From the NCBI RefSeq assembly GCF_001956215.1, contig NZ_MRTQ01000023.1:1-64000 (forward strand): DNA of 64,000 nt, given 5' to 3'. Each line of letters starts with the position of its first letter. The first letter of the stretch is position 1. Shown here piece after piece: positions 35,264 to 46,000 of this stretch. The position numbers were made by a program, and so were the translations under genes. Origin of the DNA: Paenibacillus sp. FSL R5-0490 (GTDB lineage Bacteria; Bacillota; Bacilli; Bacillales; Cytobacillaceae). Below the pieces are notes generated by a model that was not told the DNA's origin, did not search any database, and saw only the letters and a program-made list of their open reading frames with translations.

Positions 35264-35300
35264 AAAAAAATAAACTCCAGCCTCTGACTGGAGTTATTTT
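35264..35300 (-). terminator. Terminator of ctaG
   Basis: Minus-strand stem AACTCCAG / CTGGAGTT around TCAGAGG, followed by TATTTTTTT. It abuts the ctaG stop. Confidence 0.85.
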
Positions 35301-36203
35301 TTATTTTACTAAATGCGGATTTAATAATGCTTCTTCTTCTGAAGGCGTAATTTCCTGTTCTTTTTTGTACCAAGCATAGAAGATTTGCGCAAGAATAAAG
35401 CCATATACAATTTCCTGGATAATCTTCATGATGACCCCGCCAAGCTGCTGATCGTGTATAAGAGACATTGAATTGAACATTTCCGGCCCGCTAAGATTCA
35501 GGCTTGCCAGTGTCGCAGAAGGAACACATAACTGAAGGGCCTGTGCCCATGCATTTGGATCAGAATATGTGCTGTACATTGGAGTATCTGCAAAAATGAT
35601 CAGAGCACATGCAGGAGTCAATAAAACACCATTTGCAAAAATATATCCTACCTTTTTCAAGCCGTCCAGTGACTCCATTTCAGGAAGCTCATTAATAGTC
35701 GGCCACCACATAAAGATTGCCAGAAGAAACAGGCCAGATGTATATACAGTATGAAACATCATATCCGTTTTTACCACGTCAAAAACATCTGGTATGTGGT
35801 ATATAGAAAATACTCCATTAAACAGAATAATGGCGATTAATGGCTTTGTAAAAATACTGAATACAGGTTTAATAGCTTTGTGATTAATCACTCTTCTCCA
35901 CACCCACTGAGGGGTTCCCATGACTACAAGGGGAGGAACAACTAAATACAGGATAGCCATCTGTATCATATGGGCATAAAACATTAAATGGCCCATCAGG
36001 TCCAGCGGAGAGCCTTTGATCGCATACAACACAATCATAGCGACTGTAAAATACCCACCCTGCCTTTTAGTTAATGGCTCACTATCTTTGAACTTTCCAC
36101 GATACTTTACTGTTAACATAAAGTATCCTGCAAGAATCAGTGCTACAAATAAAAAGAAATATGGACTCCAAAGTGCACGGAAACCGAATATTTCCAAAGA
36201 CAT
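35301..36203 (-). CDS. ctaG: Cytochrome c oxidase assembly factor CtaG
   Basis: 300 aa polytopic protein with about seven membrane helices (Caa3_CtaG family), needed for formation of active cytochrome caa3 in B. subtilis, probably in copper delivery. Conserved His and Asp residues lie in LMGHLMFYAHMIQMAIL and SIYHIPDVFDVV. GAGGTGA sits correctly before the ATG. A strong terminator separates it from ctaF, so it needs read-through or its own promoter. Confidence 0.95.
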   Translation of the reverse strand: MSLEIFGFRALWSPYFFLFVALILAGYFMLTVKYRGKFKDSEPLTKRQGGYFTVAMIVLYAIKGSPLDLMGHLMFYAHMIQMAILYLVVPPLVVMGTPQWVWRRVINHKAIKPVFSIFTKPLIAIILFNGVFSIYHIPDVFDVVKTDMMFHTVYTSGLFLLAIFMWWPTINELPEMESLDGLKKVGYIFANGVLLTPACALIIFADTPMYSTYSDPNAWAQALQLCVPSATLASLNLSGPEMFNSMSLIHDQQLGGVIMKIIQEIVYGFILAQIFYAWYKKEQEITPSEEEALLNPHLVK

Positions 36204-36342
36204 GCTATCACCTCATTAAATATTGCTCAATCGGCCTTAAACGTTTCCAATACTAAGCGATATTGACAAGTACTATTATACTCTCTTCAGTCTGCAATCT
36301 CAATAAATCGGAAATTGGGTATTTGCAAATACTTCATTACAT

Positions 36343-36377
36343 AAAAAGAAAATCGGCCAACAGCCGATTTTCTTTTT
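36343..36377 (-). terminator. Terminator between ctaF and ctaG
   Basis: Near-perfect stem AAAGAAAATCGGC / GCCGATTTTCTTT around CAACA with flanking A/T runs, five bases after the ctaF stop. Confidence 0.85.
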
Positions 36378-36381
36378 GAAC

Positions 36382-36717
36382 TTACCACCAAATAACAGTC
36401 AAGAAAGTAATGATAGTGATAAATCCGACAAATGCTCCTGAGTATAAGAACAAAGACGGTGCTTCATGACCTTTGTGGCTCATATGCATGAAATAATATA
36501 ATTGGAAGATTACTTGCACAAGAGCAAGAATCAGGATGAACGGCACTATAAACCATCCGGAGAAACCTTCATAACCTGCTGCTACGAACGCAACAATTGT
36601 CAGGAAGATCATTAGTGCAAATGTGATAACTTGATGTCTCATCTCTTCTGCACTTTTTTTGCGTCTATATTCAATGTCTACTCTTGGGTTACCTGAGTTT
36701 GGTTGTTGATTGGCCAT
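36382..36717 (-). CDS. ctaF: Cytochrome caa3 oxidase subunit IV
   Basis: 111 aa, three membrane helices (about 30-50, 55-78, 86-108), the bacterial COX4 family. It is the last of the tightly packed ctaCDEF genes, 4 bp after ctaE. Function in the enzyme is accessory; no redox centre. Confidence 0.95.
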   Translation of the reverse strand: MANQQPNSGNPRVDIEYRRKKSAEEMRHQVITFALMIFLTIVAFVAAGYEGFSGWFIVPFILILALVQVIFQLYYFMHMSHKGHEAPSLFLYSGAFVGFITIITFLTVIWW

Positions 36718-36721
36718 CAGT

Positions 36722-37351
36722 TTATCCCACCATTCCCATTAAATATACTACTGTAAAGATGAAAACCCAAACAACGTCGATAAAGTGCCAGTATAGGCTG
36801 GCTACATAAAACTTAGGAGCATTGTAAAGGTTCAATCCTCTTTTGCTGTTGCGGATCATCAAAGTAGTGATCCATAATAAACCGAATGCCACGTGAGCAC
36901 CATGGAATCCAACTAACGTGTAGAAGGCTGAACCAAAGGCACTGCTTGTAAAGCTATGATGGAATTCATGTACATAGTGATTGAACTCGTAAATTTCCAA
37001 ACCAAGGAATCCAAGTCCAAGCAAAACAGTAATTCCAAGCCATAGCTGCATTTTTTTGAAGTTGAAGTTCTTCATGTGATACATAGCATATACGCTTGTG
37101 AGCGAGCTTGTTAATAGCAGCATTGTCATAATAAATGCCAATGGAATTTCAAACAAGTCTTTCGCAAGAGCCATGTCACTGCTAGGAACTTTGTCTTTTA
37201 AAGCAAGGTAAGTGGCGAATAGGGAGGCGAATAAAACCGTCTCTCCCCCAAGGAAAAACCAGAAACCTAAGAATTTGTTCTTGGCTTCGAGGGTTTGCTT
37301 TTCAGGCGAAGCAGGCCATGTTTCATAAGTCATTTTTTGTTCAGTAGCCAT
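36722..37351 (-). CDS. ctaE: Cytochrome caa3 oxidase subunit III
   Basis: 209 aa, five membrane helices (COX3 family), with the conserved LGGETVLFASLFATYLALK near the start and GFHGAHVAFGLLW (about 148-160). Its ATG overlaps the ctaD stop by one base. Confidence 0.96.
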   Translation of the reverse strand: MATEQKMTYETWPASPEKQTLEAKNKFLGFWFFLGGETVLFASLFATYLALKDKVPSSDMALAKDLFEIPLAFIMTMLLLTSSLTSVYAMYHMKNFNFKKMQLWLGITVLLGLGFLGLEIYEFNHYVHEFHHSFTSSAFGSAFYTLVGFHGAHVAFGLLWITTLMIRNSKRGLNLYNAPKFYVASLYWHFIDVVWVFIFTVVYLMGMVG

Positions 37352-39219
37352 TATGCCTTAACCCCCTTATCATTATTGTCTTCCAAATCTTCTTTATGAA
37401 TGTGGTATCCATGATCATCCTTGACAGAACGAACAAACATGGAGCCTAGAGTAATAAGCATACCCACAATTAGTACTGGAATACCCCAGCTGTGTTCTTC
37501 GTGATACATTGCACCAAATGCAGCAACAAATAGTCCGAAAGAAATCACAAAAGGAATGAACGAGTTGTTTGGCATATGGATGTCACCTAGCGGCTCTGCA
37601 GGCGACATGCCTTTTTTGCCTTCCATTTTTTCAAGCCAGTATGCATCAAGGCCGCGAATCAGCGGAAGCTGCTTGAAGTTATAGAATGGAGGCGGTGAAG
37701 GAATGGCCCACTCTAAAGTACGGCCGTCTCCCCAAGGATCATTGCCAACTTTTTCATTTTTAACGCTGGTAATAACAACATTTATTAACAAGATGATTAC
37801 TGCAGCTGCCATGAAGAAAGCACCAACAGTACTTACCATATTCGACGTTTCAAATCCCTGTCCAGGAAGGTACGTGAAGATACGGCGCGGCATTCCCCAA
37901 AGTCCAAGGAAATGCTGGATAAAGAATGTTAAATGGAATCCAATAAAGAATAATACGAACGTAATTTTTCCAAGGAATTCGTTTAACATTGTACCGAACA
38001 TTTTAGGCCAGTAAAGGTGAGCACCCGCAAATAGTGCAAACACAACACCGCCGACAATAACATAATGGAAGTGGGCCACTACAAAGTAGCTGTCATGGTA
38101 CTGGTAATCCTGTGCAGCAGACGCCAGCATAACACCAGTAACACCTCCGGCTACGAATGAAGGAATAAAGGCAATAGCCCAAAGCATCGGTGTTGTGAAA
38201 GTGATGCTTCCTCCCCACATTGTAAATAGCCAGTTAAAGATTTTAATACCGGTCGGTACTGCAATTGCCATTGTTGCAACAGCAAAGATCGCGTTTGCAA
38301 TCGGCCCCATACCAGTTGTAAACATATGGTGAGCCCATACCATGAATCCTAAGAAACCAATAAGAACCGTTGCGAATACCATTGAAGAGTATCCGAAAAG
38401 GCGCTTTCTTGAAAAAATCGCAAAAATCTCGGAGAAAATACCGAAAGCCGGCAATACCAAGATGTAAACTTCAGGGTGTCCAAAAATCCAGAAGAAATGC
38501 TCCCAGATAATTGTGTTACCGCCCATAGCAGGATCAAAGAAGTTAGATCCAAACATACGGTCGAAAATTAACAGGAATAGTCCTACTGTTAAAGCAGGGA
38601 ATGCAAATAAAATCAATGCTGATGTAACAAATGTAGCCCAAGTGAACATAGGCATACGCATGTATGTCATACCAGGGGCACGCATGTTAATGATGGTAAC
38701 AAGGAAGTTGATCCCCCCGATTAACGTACCCGCACCTGATATCTGCAGTCCAAGTGCATAGAAATCGATTCCATGCCCTTCAGAAGCAATTGATAGAGAT
38801 GCATAAGAAGTCCATCCGGCATCAGGAGCTCCTCCTAAGAACCATGACAGATTCAAGAAAACTCCACCAAAGAAAAACAGCCAGAATCCTAAAGAATTCA
38901 AGAATGGGAATGCAACGTCACGCGCACCAATCTGAAGTGGCATAACAGCATTCATAAAAGCAAAAATCAGTGGCATAGCCGCCAAGAAGATCATCGTTGT
39001 ACCGTGCATAGTTAAAATTTCATTATACAATCCGGCACTTACAAAGTCATTATTTGGTACTGCAAGCTGGATACGGATGAACATAGCTTCCAATCCGCCA
39101 AGCAAGAAGAAAAATCCGCCAGCTATAAGATAAAGGATTGCGATTTTTTTATGGTCAACTGTAGTTAAGTAATCCCATAAAACCGCTCCGAAACCTTTTT
39201 TTTGTGCTAAGGTACTCAC
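37351..39219 (-). CDS. ctaD: Cytochrome caa3 oxidase subunit I
   Basis: Catalytic haem-copper oxidase subunit: reduces O2 at the haem a3-CuB centre and pumps protons. The 622 aa protein has the 12-helix core plus two extra C-terminal helices. Ligand motifs are EILTMHGTTM (low-spin haem His), FGHPEVYILVLPAFG (CuB His and the cross-linked Tyr), WAHHMFTTGM (CuB histidines) and YVVAHFHYVIVGG (haem ligands). CuB site complete, full length. Second of ctaCDEF. Confidence 0.97.
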   Translation of the reverse strand: MSTLAQKKGFGAVLWDYLTTVDHKKIAILYLIAGGFFFLLGGLEAMFIRIQLAVPNNDFVSAGLYNEILTMHGTTMIFLAAMPLIFAFMNAVMPLQIGARDVAFPFLNSLGFWLFFFGGVFLNLSWFLGGAPDAGWTSYASLSIASEGHGIDFYALGLQISGAGTLIGGINFLVTIINMRAPGMTYMRMPMFTWATFVTSALILFAFPALTVGLFLLIFDRMFGSNFFDPAMGGNTIIWEHFFWIFGHPEVYILVLPAFGIFSEIFAIFSRKRLFGYSSMVFATVLIGFLGFMVWAHHMFTTGMGPIANAIFAVATMAIAVPTGIKIFNWLFTMWGGSITFTTPMLWAIAFIPSFVAGGVTGVMLASAAQDYQYHDSYFVVAHFHYVIVGGVVFALFAGAHLYWPKMFGTMLNEFLGKITFVLFFIGFHLTFFIQHFLGLWGMPRRIFTYLPGQGFETSNMVSTVGAFFMAAAVIILLINVVITSVKNEKVGNDPWGDGRTLEWAIPSPPPFYNFKQLPLIRGLDAYWLEKMEGKKGMSPAEPLGDIHMPNNSFIPFVISFGLFVAAFGAMYHEEHSWGIPVLIVGMLITLGSMFVRSVKDDHGYHIHKEDLEDNNDKGVKA

Positions 39220-39247
39220 AATTTTACCTCCCTTTTCAAAAAATCCC

Positions 39248-40324
39248 CTATTGTTCCATAACTTTCAAGCCCATTAAATATTCTGTCAGGGCATCAAGCT
39301 CTTCTTCAGATAATTCACCATAAGTACCTGTCATTTTATTGCCAGGTTTGAATGTTTCCGGATCTCTTAACCAATCCTTAAGATCTTCTTCAGTATGATC
39401 AAGGACACCGGCAATACGGTCACGATCACCGAAGTTTGTTAAGTTAGGAGCTAAACGGGCTGCTTCAGGAGCAGTGTTTGCCGGAGTTACAGCATGACAG
39501 CCGATACAGCTGTTATTGAAGACTTCCTGACCATCTTGAGCCAGATCTGTCTCTGCCTTTTTAGGTTCTTTTACTTCTGCCATCGCAGTTGCCCATTGAT
39601 CGAACTCATCACGTGGAACCGCTTTAACTTTGAAATCCATTAATGCATGGGAAGGACCGCAAAGCTCAGCACATTTTCCATAAAAGTAATTGTCCGCATC
39701 AGCAGCCTTTTCACTGTCAAACTTCAGCCAGAACTTATTCACGTTGTCCGTGTTCGTATCCAGCTTACCGCCTACAGCAGGAATCCAGAAGGAGTGCTTA
39801 ACATCAGAAGCAATAAGATTGAAATAAACTTTTTCATCCGTTGGCACAACTAATTCCTGGCCAGTGATAATTTCCTGGTTTGGATACTCAAATTCCCACC
39901 AGTATAAGTTTGCACGCACATTAACGACAAGTGCATCTGTTTTACCTTCTTCATTCTTCTTTTCCATTGGGCCTACATCAGCAAGCTTAAAGGTAGCTGA
40001 AACTGTCGGTACAGCAAGAATAAGAAGCAAAAGAATAGGAATAACAGTCCAAATGATTTCCAGTTTGTGGCTTCCTTCAACTTGTTTTGGAATTCTGTCG
40101 TCCTTGCGGCGGAATTTAAAAACAACAATAAAGAAGATTACTGTTACGACCGCAATTACTCCTACCATTATTACAGTACTTAACACCATCAAATCAAATT
40201 GTGTCTGCGCCACTTCGCCGGCAGGTTTTAGCGTAGATAAATACGGTTTGCCGGAGCAAGCGGAAAGAATGAGCGCCATCATTGCAAACAGAGAAAAAAG
40301 ACGCCACTTTGCAAGCCTTTTCAT
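39248..40324 (-). CDS. ctaC: Cytochrome caa3 oxidase subunit II with fused cytochrome c
   Basis: 358 aa lipoprotein. The signal ends in LSAC (about 20-23), two membrane helices follow (about 45-70, 92-112), then a cupredoxin domain with the CuA site (H in DVKHSFWIP, CAELCGPSHALM near 215-226). The C-terminal cytochrome c domain has CIGCH (about 275) and a distal Met in NKMTGTYG. It accepts electrons from cytochrome c and passes them to CtaD. First gene of ctaCDEF, about 110 bp after ctaB. Confidence 0.97.
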   Translation of the reverse strand: MKRLAKWRLFSLFAMMALILSACSGKPYLSTLKPAGEVAQTQFDLMVLSTVIMVGVIAVVTVIFFIVVFKFRRKDDRIPKQVEGSHKLEIIWTVIPILLLLILAVPTVSATFKLADVGPMEKKNEEGKTDALVVNVRANLYWWEFEYPNQEIITGQELVVPTDEKVYFNLIASDVKHSFWIPAVGGKLDTNTDNVNKFWLKFDSEKAADADNYFYGKCAELCGPSHALMDFKVKAVPRDEFDQWATAMAEVKEPKKAETDLAQDGQEVFNNSCIGCHAVTPANTAPEAARLAPNLTNFGDRDRIAGVLDHTEEDLKDWLRDPETFKPGNKMTGTYGELSEEELDALTEYLMGLKVMEQ

Positions 40325-40435
40325 AGCTTAATCAAACCCCTCTTTCGTAAAGATTTCATTTTTTGAATTGTTTGATCAAAAAATATGGATAAATCCCCTC
40401 TCGTTATTAACGAAAGAAGGAATTTCCTAACTAAG

Positions 40436-41374
40436 TTAAATAAGTGTGATAATTACCATGGCTACAAACATGATGGTCAGATATTGCAGGGAGTATACAA
40501 ACATTAATGTAGCCCATTTAATATCATCATTAAACTTCCTTGCATATAACCCAGTCATTAACCAGCCGATGTTTAAAACCTCAGCAAGTATTATGAATGG
40601 CAATCCAAGTGATGGCATAAGAAACGGCAGCGGTAATAATGCTGCAATCCAGATATAAATATGCCATTTAGTGGTTTTAAATCCTTTTACTACTGGGAGC
40701 ATCGGAACTCCCGCAGCCCGGTATTCCTCTACCCTTCTCATTGCCAGTGCATAAAAATGAGGAGGTTGCCAGATAAACACAATAGCGAACAGCATCCAAG
40801 CCATAGGATCAAGATTACCATCTGCAGCGGCCCACCCAATCAGCGGGGGAACTGCCCCTGAAATGCTGCCTGCAATCGTATTGGAAACAAACCTGCGTTT
40901 TGACCACATTGTATATAAGACAACATAGCTGAAAACACCAATTAATCCAATTACAACTGCTGTTGCTGTTGTAAACATTAAAAAGGCCGTACCAAGGCCA
41001 ATAAGCAGAAAACTCAAAAGTGCAACCTTGCCTGGGTTCACTTTCCCAGTAACAGTTGGCCTCCCTTTTGTCCTTTCCATTAATGGATCAATGTCGCGGT
41101 CAATATAATTATTTAAGCTGCAGGAGCCCGCAATAATCAATGAGGAGCCGATTACTGTATAAAGAACCAGATCCAGATTATTGAAAAATCCTTTTCCTGA
41201 GAAATGCAGTGCAAGCCAAAGACCGGTGAAGGTTGTAATCAGATTGGAATTTACAATGCCAATTTTGATAAGAGCAAGGAAGTCTTTCCAAACTGTTGTC
41301 TCAGGTATATCTTGTTGAAGGCTTCGCTCTCTGTTCTCGATAGAAGCATCACTCAAAGCCCGTGAGTCAGACAT
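40436..41374 (-). CDS. ctaB: Protohaem IX farnesyltransferase (haem O synthase)
   Basis: 312 aa UbiA-type prenyltransferase with about nine membrane helices. The aspartate-rich site is [19 protein letters not shown] (about 88-106) and the second motif FKTTKWHIY (about 232-240). It makes haem O, the substrate of CtaA. It heads the oxidase gene cluster and is separated by a 632 bp interval from divergent ctaA. Confidence 0.96.
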   Translation of the reverse strand: MSDSRALSDASIENRERSLQQDIPETTVWKDFLALIKIGIVNSNLITTFTGLWLALHFSGKGFFNNLDLVLYTVIGSSLIIAGSCSLNNYIDRDIDPLMERTKGRPTVTGKVNPGKVALLSFLLIGLGTAFLMFTTATAVVIGLIGVFSYVVLYTMWSKRRFVSNTIAGSISGAVPPLIGWAAADGNLDPMAWMLFAIVFIWQPPHFYALAMRRVEEYRAAGVPMLPVVKGFKTTKWHIYIWIAALLPLPFLMPSLGLPFIILAEVLNIGWLMTGLYARKFNDDIKWATLMFVYSLQYLTIMFVAMVIITLI

Positions 41375-42006
41375 ATCTTTTCCTCCTTAATTCCTTATCG
41401 CGAACATTACACCTACTATAAAGTATAAATGCACTGAAAGCCATATTCACGATAAAAAACGAGGGGTGAACCCTGGATGAATAATAACCATACTAATAGT
41501 TTTCTACTATTAATAATGTATTTAAACTGTTTACTATCTAAATGAATCTAAACCATTTCTCTGTATATTAAATCACACTTTAAAACTCTTTTGTGAATTT
41601 TTTTAGAATAATTTATGACTAATTTGTGTCAAAGTCTAAATTCACTTAAAGAAAGGGTTTATTTTTGAGATAATAAAACTGTTTCAGAAAACTAAGAAGG
41701 AATAATATACTCACTTTTATGTATTTTGGCTTACTTTCCGCGACAGGGGACATCCATTTTATACCCCCTTTATATTTCTAGCAAACTCTATTATAAGTTT
41801 CAACCTTTTTTACTGTAATTAACTTTATAATTTTTATAACTGTTGTAAAAAGCTTTTTATTCCTGTACTATCGAAAAAGTAAATGGACGCACATTCATAT
41901 ATGGCTTTTTATAGAATCTTTGTTAAGATAGATAATGGACAAATACGCAGTAAATCAATTATGACACTAATATTAAACCTAGAATATTTAAAGAAGGTGA
42001 AAGGCT
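41375..42006. other. Divergent ctaB/ctaA regulatory interval
   Basis: 632 bp of AT-rich sequence with no credible reading frame, unusually long for this gene-dense window. It holds a likely sigma-A promoter for ctaB (41605-41632). An inverted repeat CTAATAG/CTATTA lies near 41494-41515. In B. subtilis the interval is controlled by ResD and catabolite repression, but I could not identify certain ResD or cre boxes here. Confidence 0.6.
41605..41632 (-). promoter_or_regulatory. Predicted sigma-A promoter for ctaB
   Basis: Minus strand TTGACA (41632-41627), 16 bp, TATTCT (41610-41605). Transcription would begin near 41598 and leave an untranslated leader of about 220 nt before ctaB. Confidence 0.55.
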
Positions 42007-42984
42007 TTGCAACGATCTTTAAAATGGCTTGCTGTTCTTACATCAATCGGCATGCTTTTGGTTTTGCTGGGCGGTGCCCTGGTAACGAAAACGGAATCAG
42101 GAATGGGGTGCGGGAAATCGTGGCCTCTTTGCAATGGCGAGTTAGTTCCCACCGATATTACTCCTGAACTGATTATTGAACTGGCACATAGACTGGTTTC
42201 AGGCGCTATCGGATTTATGGTTCTTATATTATCGATTTGGACATGGAGAAAAATAGGACATATTAGAGAGACAAAGTTTTTAGCGCTGACTTCGCTTTTT
42301 TTCCTTATCCTGCAGGCTTTAATAGGCGCTGCCGCAGTAGTCTGGGGGCAATCTGATTTTGTGCTCGCCCTTCATTTCGGGATATCTTTAATATCATTTG
42401 CTGCTGTACTGCTCCTGACTTTACTTATTTTTGAAGTTGATAAAAAATTCGAGGCAGAAAAGCTTATTATCGATAAAAGAATGAGGAAACATATTATTGG
42501 AGTTTCTTTATACAGCTATGCGGTTGTTTACACCGGCGCACTTGTGCGTCATGTAAATGCCAGCCTTGTATGCCGTGACTGGCCGCTTTGTATAAATGGA
42601 TCTTCCGCACTTCCGGCTAATATGTACGAATGGGTGCAAATGGGGCACCGGGCTGCCGCGGGATTAATTTTCATATGGATTGGTTACATTACCTATCTGG
42701 CCATTAAACATTACAAGAACCAGAAGGTAATTTACTGGGGCTGGATTATTTCATTTATCTTAGTATCACTCCAGGTTGCCGCTGGAGCATTGGTTGTTTT
42801 AACCAGACTTAACTTGTATATAGCTCTTGCACACGCCTTCTTTATTTCCTGCTTATTTGGAGTACTAAGCTATTTTATCCTCCTGTCTTCACGAAGCAGA
42901 AAAAATGAGCTTGCTGTTTCAGCAGTTAAGGAAAAAGACAAAAGTGATGAATCTGCTATCCCTACTTTTACTTCCATTCCATAA
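42007..42984 (+). CDS. ctaA: Haem A synthase
   Basis: Converts haem O to haem A by oxidising the C8 methyl group. 325 aa with eight membrane helices in two four-helix halves (COX15 type 1). Conserved histidines occur at AHRLVSG (about 61), [14 protein letters not shown] and GHRAAAG. The cysteine pair CGKSWPLC (about 35-42) and CRDWPLC in the matching loop are typical of Bacillus. TTG start with GAAGGTGAAAGG ahead. Divergent from ctaB and convergent with pycA. Confidence 0.96.
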   Translation: MQRSLKWLAVLTSIGMLLVLLGGALVTKTESGMGCGKSWPLCNGELVPTDITPELIIELAHRLVSGAIGFMVLILSIWTWRKIGHIRETKFLALTSLFFLILQALIGAAAVVWGQSDFVLALHFGISLISFAAVLLLTLLIFEVDKKFEAEKLIIDKRMRKHIIGVSLYSYAVVYTGALVRHVNASLVCRDWPLCINGSSALPANMYEWVQMGHRAAAGLIFIWIGYITYLAIKHYKNQKVIYWGWIISFILVSLQVAAGALVVLTRLNLYIALAHAFFISCLFGVLSYFILLSSRSRKNELAVSAVKEKDKSDESAIPTFTSIP

Positions 42985-42993
42985 ATACACTAA

Positions 42994-43029
42994 ACAAAAG
43001 AGCTTCGGCAAATGCCGAAGCTCTTTTGT
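42994..43029. terminator. Bidirectional terminator between ctaA and pycA
   Basis: CAAAAGAGCTTCGGCA / TGCCGAAGCTCTTTTG around AA, between convergent genes. Confidence 0.9.
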
Positions 43030-46000
43030 TTATTTTAACAACTCTATCAGAAGGTCTCCAGTTTGAATTGCTTCACCATTTGAGACGAAAATATCCTTTA
43101 CAGTTCCAGAGAATGGTGCCTGTACAGTAGTTTCCATCTTCATAGCCTCTGTAATCATTAAGTGATCGCCTTTTTCGACTTTTTCACCTTTTTCTACAAG
43201 TAACTTGATGACAGTTCCCGGCATGCTGGCTGCAATATGGCTTTCATTGTGCGGATCAGCTTTTGCCTTCGCTGCGGCTGTAGCTTTTATGCTTTCGTCT
43301 TTTATGCTTACTTCACGCGGCTGGCCATTTAGCTCGAAATACACAATTCTTGTGCCGTCGGCTTGAGGCTGCCCTATCGAAACCAATTTAACTATTAATG
43401 TTTTACCTGTTTCAATTTCAATTTCCACTTCCTCACCAAGTCTTAGACCATACAGGAATGTAGGGGTATCAAGAACAGAAATATCACCAAATTGATCGCA
43501 GGTCTTAATATAATCCATAAATACTTTTGGATAAAGTGCATAGGCAATTGCGTCAAAGCTTGTAACCTGCCTGCCCAATTCTTTAAAGAGTTTTTCTTTT
43601 AAAGCATCGAAGTCTACATCTTCAAGAAGCTCTCCCGGTCGGACTGTGATTGGCTCCCTGTCTTTCAATATGACCTTTTGCAGTTCAGCCGGGAATCCAC
43701 CATATGGCTGTCCCAGGTAGCCTTCAAACAGCTCTACAACTGAGTCTGGAAAATCCAGTGATTTCCCTTTATTCAAAACATCCTGTTCTGTCAGCTGATT
43801 CTGGACCATAAATAACGCCATATCACCAACGACCTTGGATGAAGGTGTAACTTTAACAATATCACCAAACATTTGATTCACACGGGAATACATGTCCTTA
43901 ACTTCATCCCACTTATCCCCCAGGCCTACTGCTTTAGCCTGCTGCTGAAGATTACTGTATTGTCCGCCAGGCATCTCATGCTGATAGACTTCTGAATGAG
44001 GAGCTTTCATCCCGCTTTCGAAGTCCTGGTAATATTTGCGCACATCTTCCCAATAGTAAGATAATTGCTCGAGCGACTGGATATCAATTTTTGGCTGTCT
44101 GTCATTTCCCTGCAGCGCGTAATAGAGAGAGTTCGCACTTGGCTGGGATGTTAAGCCTGCCATTGTGCTCAGGGCCGTATCCACAATATCCACTCCAGCT
44201 TCAATAGCCTTTGCATATGTGTAAATTCCATTTCCGCTTGTATCATGGGTATGAAGATGAATTGGAATGTCAACAGTTTCTTTCAATTCAGAAATAAGAG
44301 TATATGCTGATTGCGGCTTCAATAAACCAGCCATATCTTTGATGGCCAGTATATGTGCTCCCTGATTTTCCAGTTCCTTTGCCAAGTCTTTATAGTATTT
44401 AAGATTGTATTTCGTTCTGGCAGGATCCAGAATATCACCTGTATAGCACATAGCGGCTTCAGCAATTTTCCCAGTCTGGCGCACAGCATCAATTGCGACT
44501 TCCATCCCTTTAACCCAGTTAAGGCTATCGAAAATCCGGAATACATCGATGCCGGCGTAGGCCGATTTTTCTACGAACTCTCTTATTACATTATCCGGGT
44601 AGTTTTTATACCCGACTGCATTCGAAGCACGAAGAAGCATCTGGAATAAAACATTTGGCATTTTTTCCCGTAATGTCAGTAATCTATCCCAAGGATCTTC
44701 TTTCAGGAATCTGTAAGCAACATCAAAAGTTGCACCGCCCCACATCTCAAACGAAAACATATCGGGAAGCAATTTTGCTGTCGGCTCTGCTATATGCTTC
44801 AGGTCATTAGTTCTTACCCGCGTCGCGAGCAGAGATTGATGCGCATCACGGAAGGTAGTATCCGTAATCAGGACTTCTTTTTGTTCTTTTATCCATTTAA
44901 CCAGCCCTTCAGGACCTTGATTATCTAAAATTTGCTTAGTTCCATCCTGGTAATCTGTACTGTATTTTAATCTCGGTACTCGAGGCTCTTCAAATACCGG
45001 ACGCTTCTTCTTTTCAATTCCCGGAAATCCATTTACCGTTACATTCCCGATATAATTCAGCATCTTCGTCCCGCGGTCTTTCTTTTTCGGGAATAGGAAT
45101 AGCTCAGGAGTTTCATCAATAAATGATGTATCATACTCACCGATTAAGAATTTCTCATGTTTTACAACATTCTCAAGGAAAGGAATATTTGTTTTAATAC
45201 CCCTGATACGAAACTCCTGAAGGTTCCTCACCATTTTTGATGCTGCCTGCTGGAATGTCATTGCGTGCGTTGAGAGTTTAACAAGCAGCGAATCATAATA
45301 AGGAGTGATTACTGCACCCTGAAAACCATTTCCCGCATCGAGCCTCACACCGAAACCGCCGCCTGATCTGTATGCCATTAACCTGCCAGTATCGGGCATG
45401 AAATTATTTAGAGGGTCCTCTGTTGTAACACGGGATTGAATGGCATAACCATGTACATGAATATCTTCCTGTTTTGGAACACCAACTTCTTTGCTGTGCA
45501 GCGAGTAGCCTTCAGCCACCATGATTTGCGTTTGTACAATATCGACACCTGTTACCATTTCGGTGATCGTATGCTCAACTTGCACACGCGGATTTACTTC
45601 TATGAAATAAAACTGGTCACCTGAAACCAGGAATTCCACAGTTCCTGCATTTAAATAATCTACATTCTTCATCAGGTTGACAGCAGCCTGGCATATCTCG
45701 TCTCTCAAACTCTCCGGGAGTGAGACGCAAGGAGCAACTTCAACAACCTTCTGGTGGCGCCTTTGGACTGAACAATCTCTTTCATACAGGTGAACAATAT
45801 TTCCTTCATGGTCACCGATGATTTGAACTTCGATGTGCTTTGGTCTTTCTATAAATCTTTCAACATAAACCTCATCATTCCCAAAAGCTGCTTTTGCCTC
45901 TGATTTGGCACGCTCATAGGATTCCTTTACTTCTTCAAGGTTCCTTACGATGCGCATGCCTCTTCCGCCGCCGCCAAGTGAAGCTTTAATGATAATTGGG

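Noticed and set aside
41883-42167. 94-codon frame overlapping ctaA
   Set aside because: Runs into ctaA in another frame and has no ribosome-binding site.
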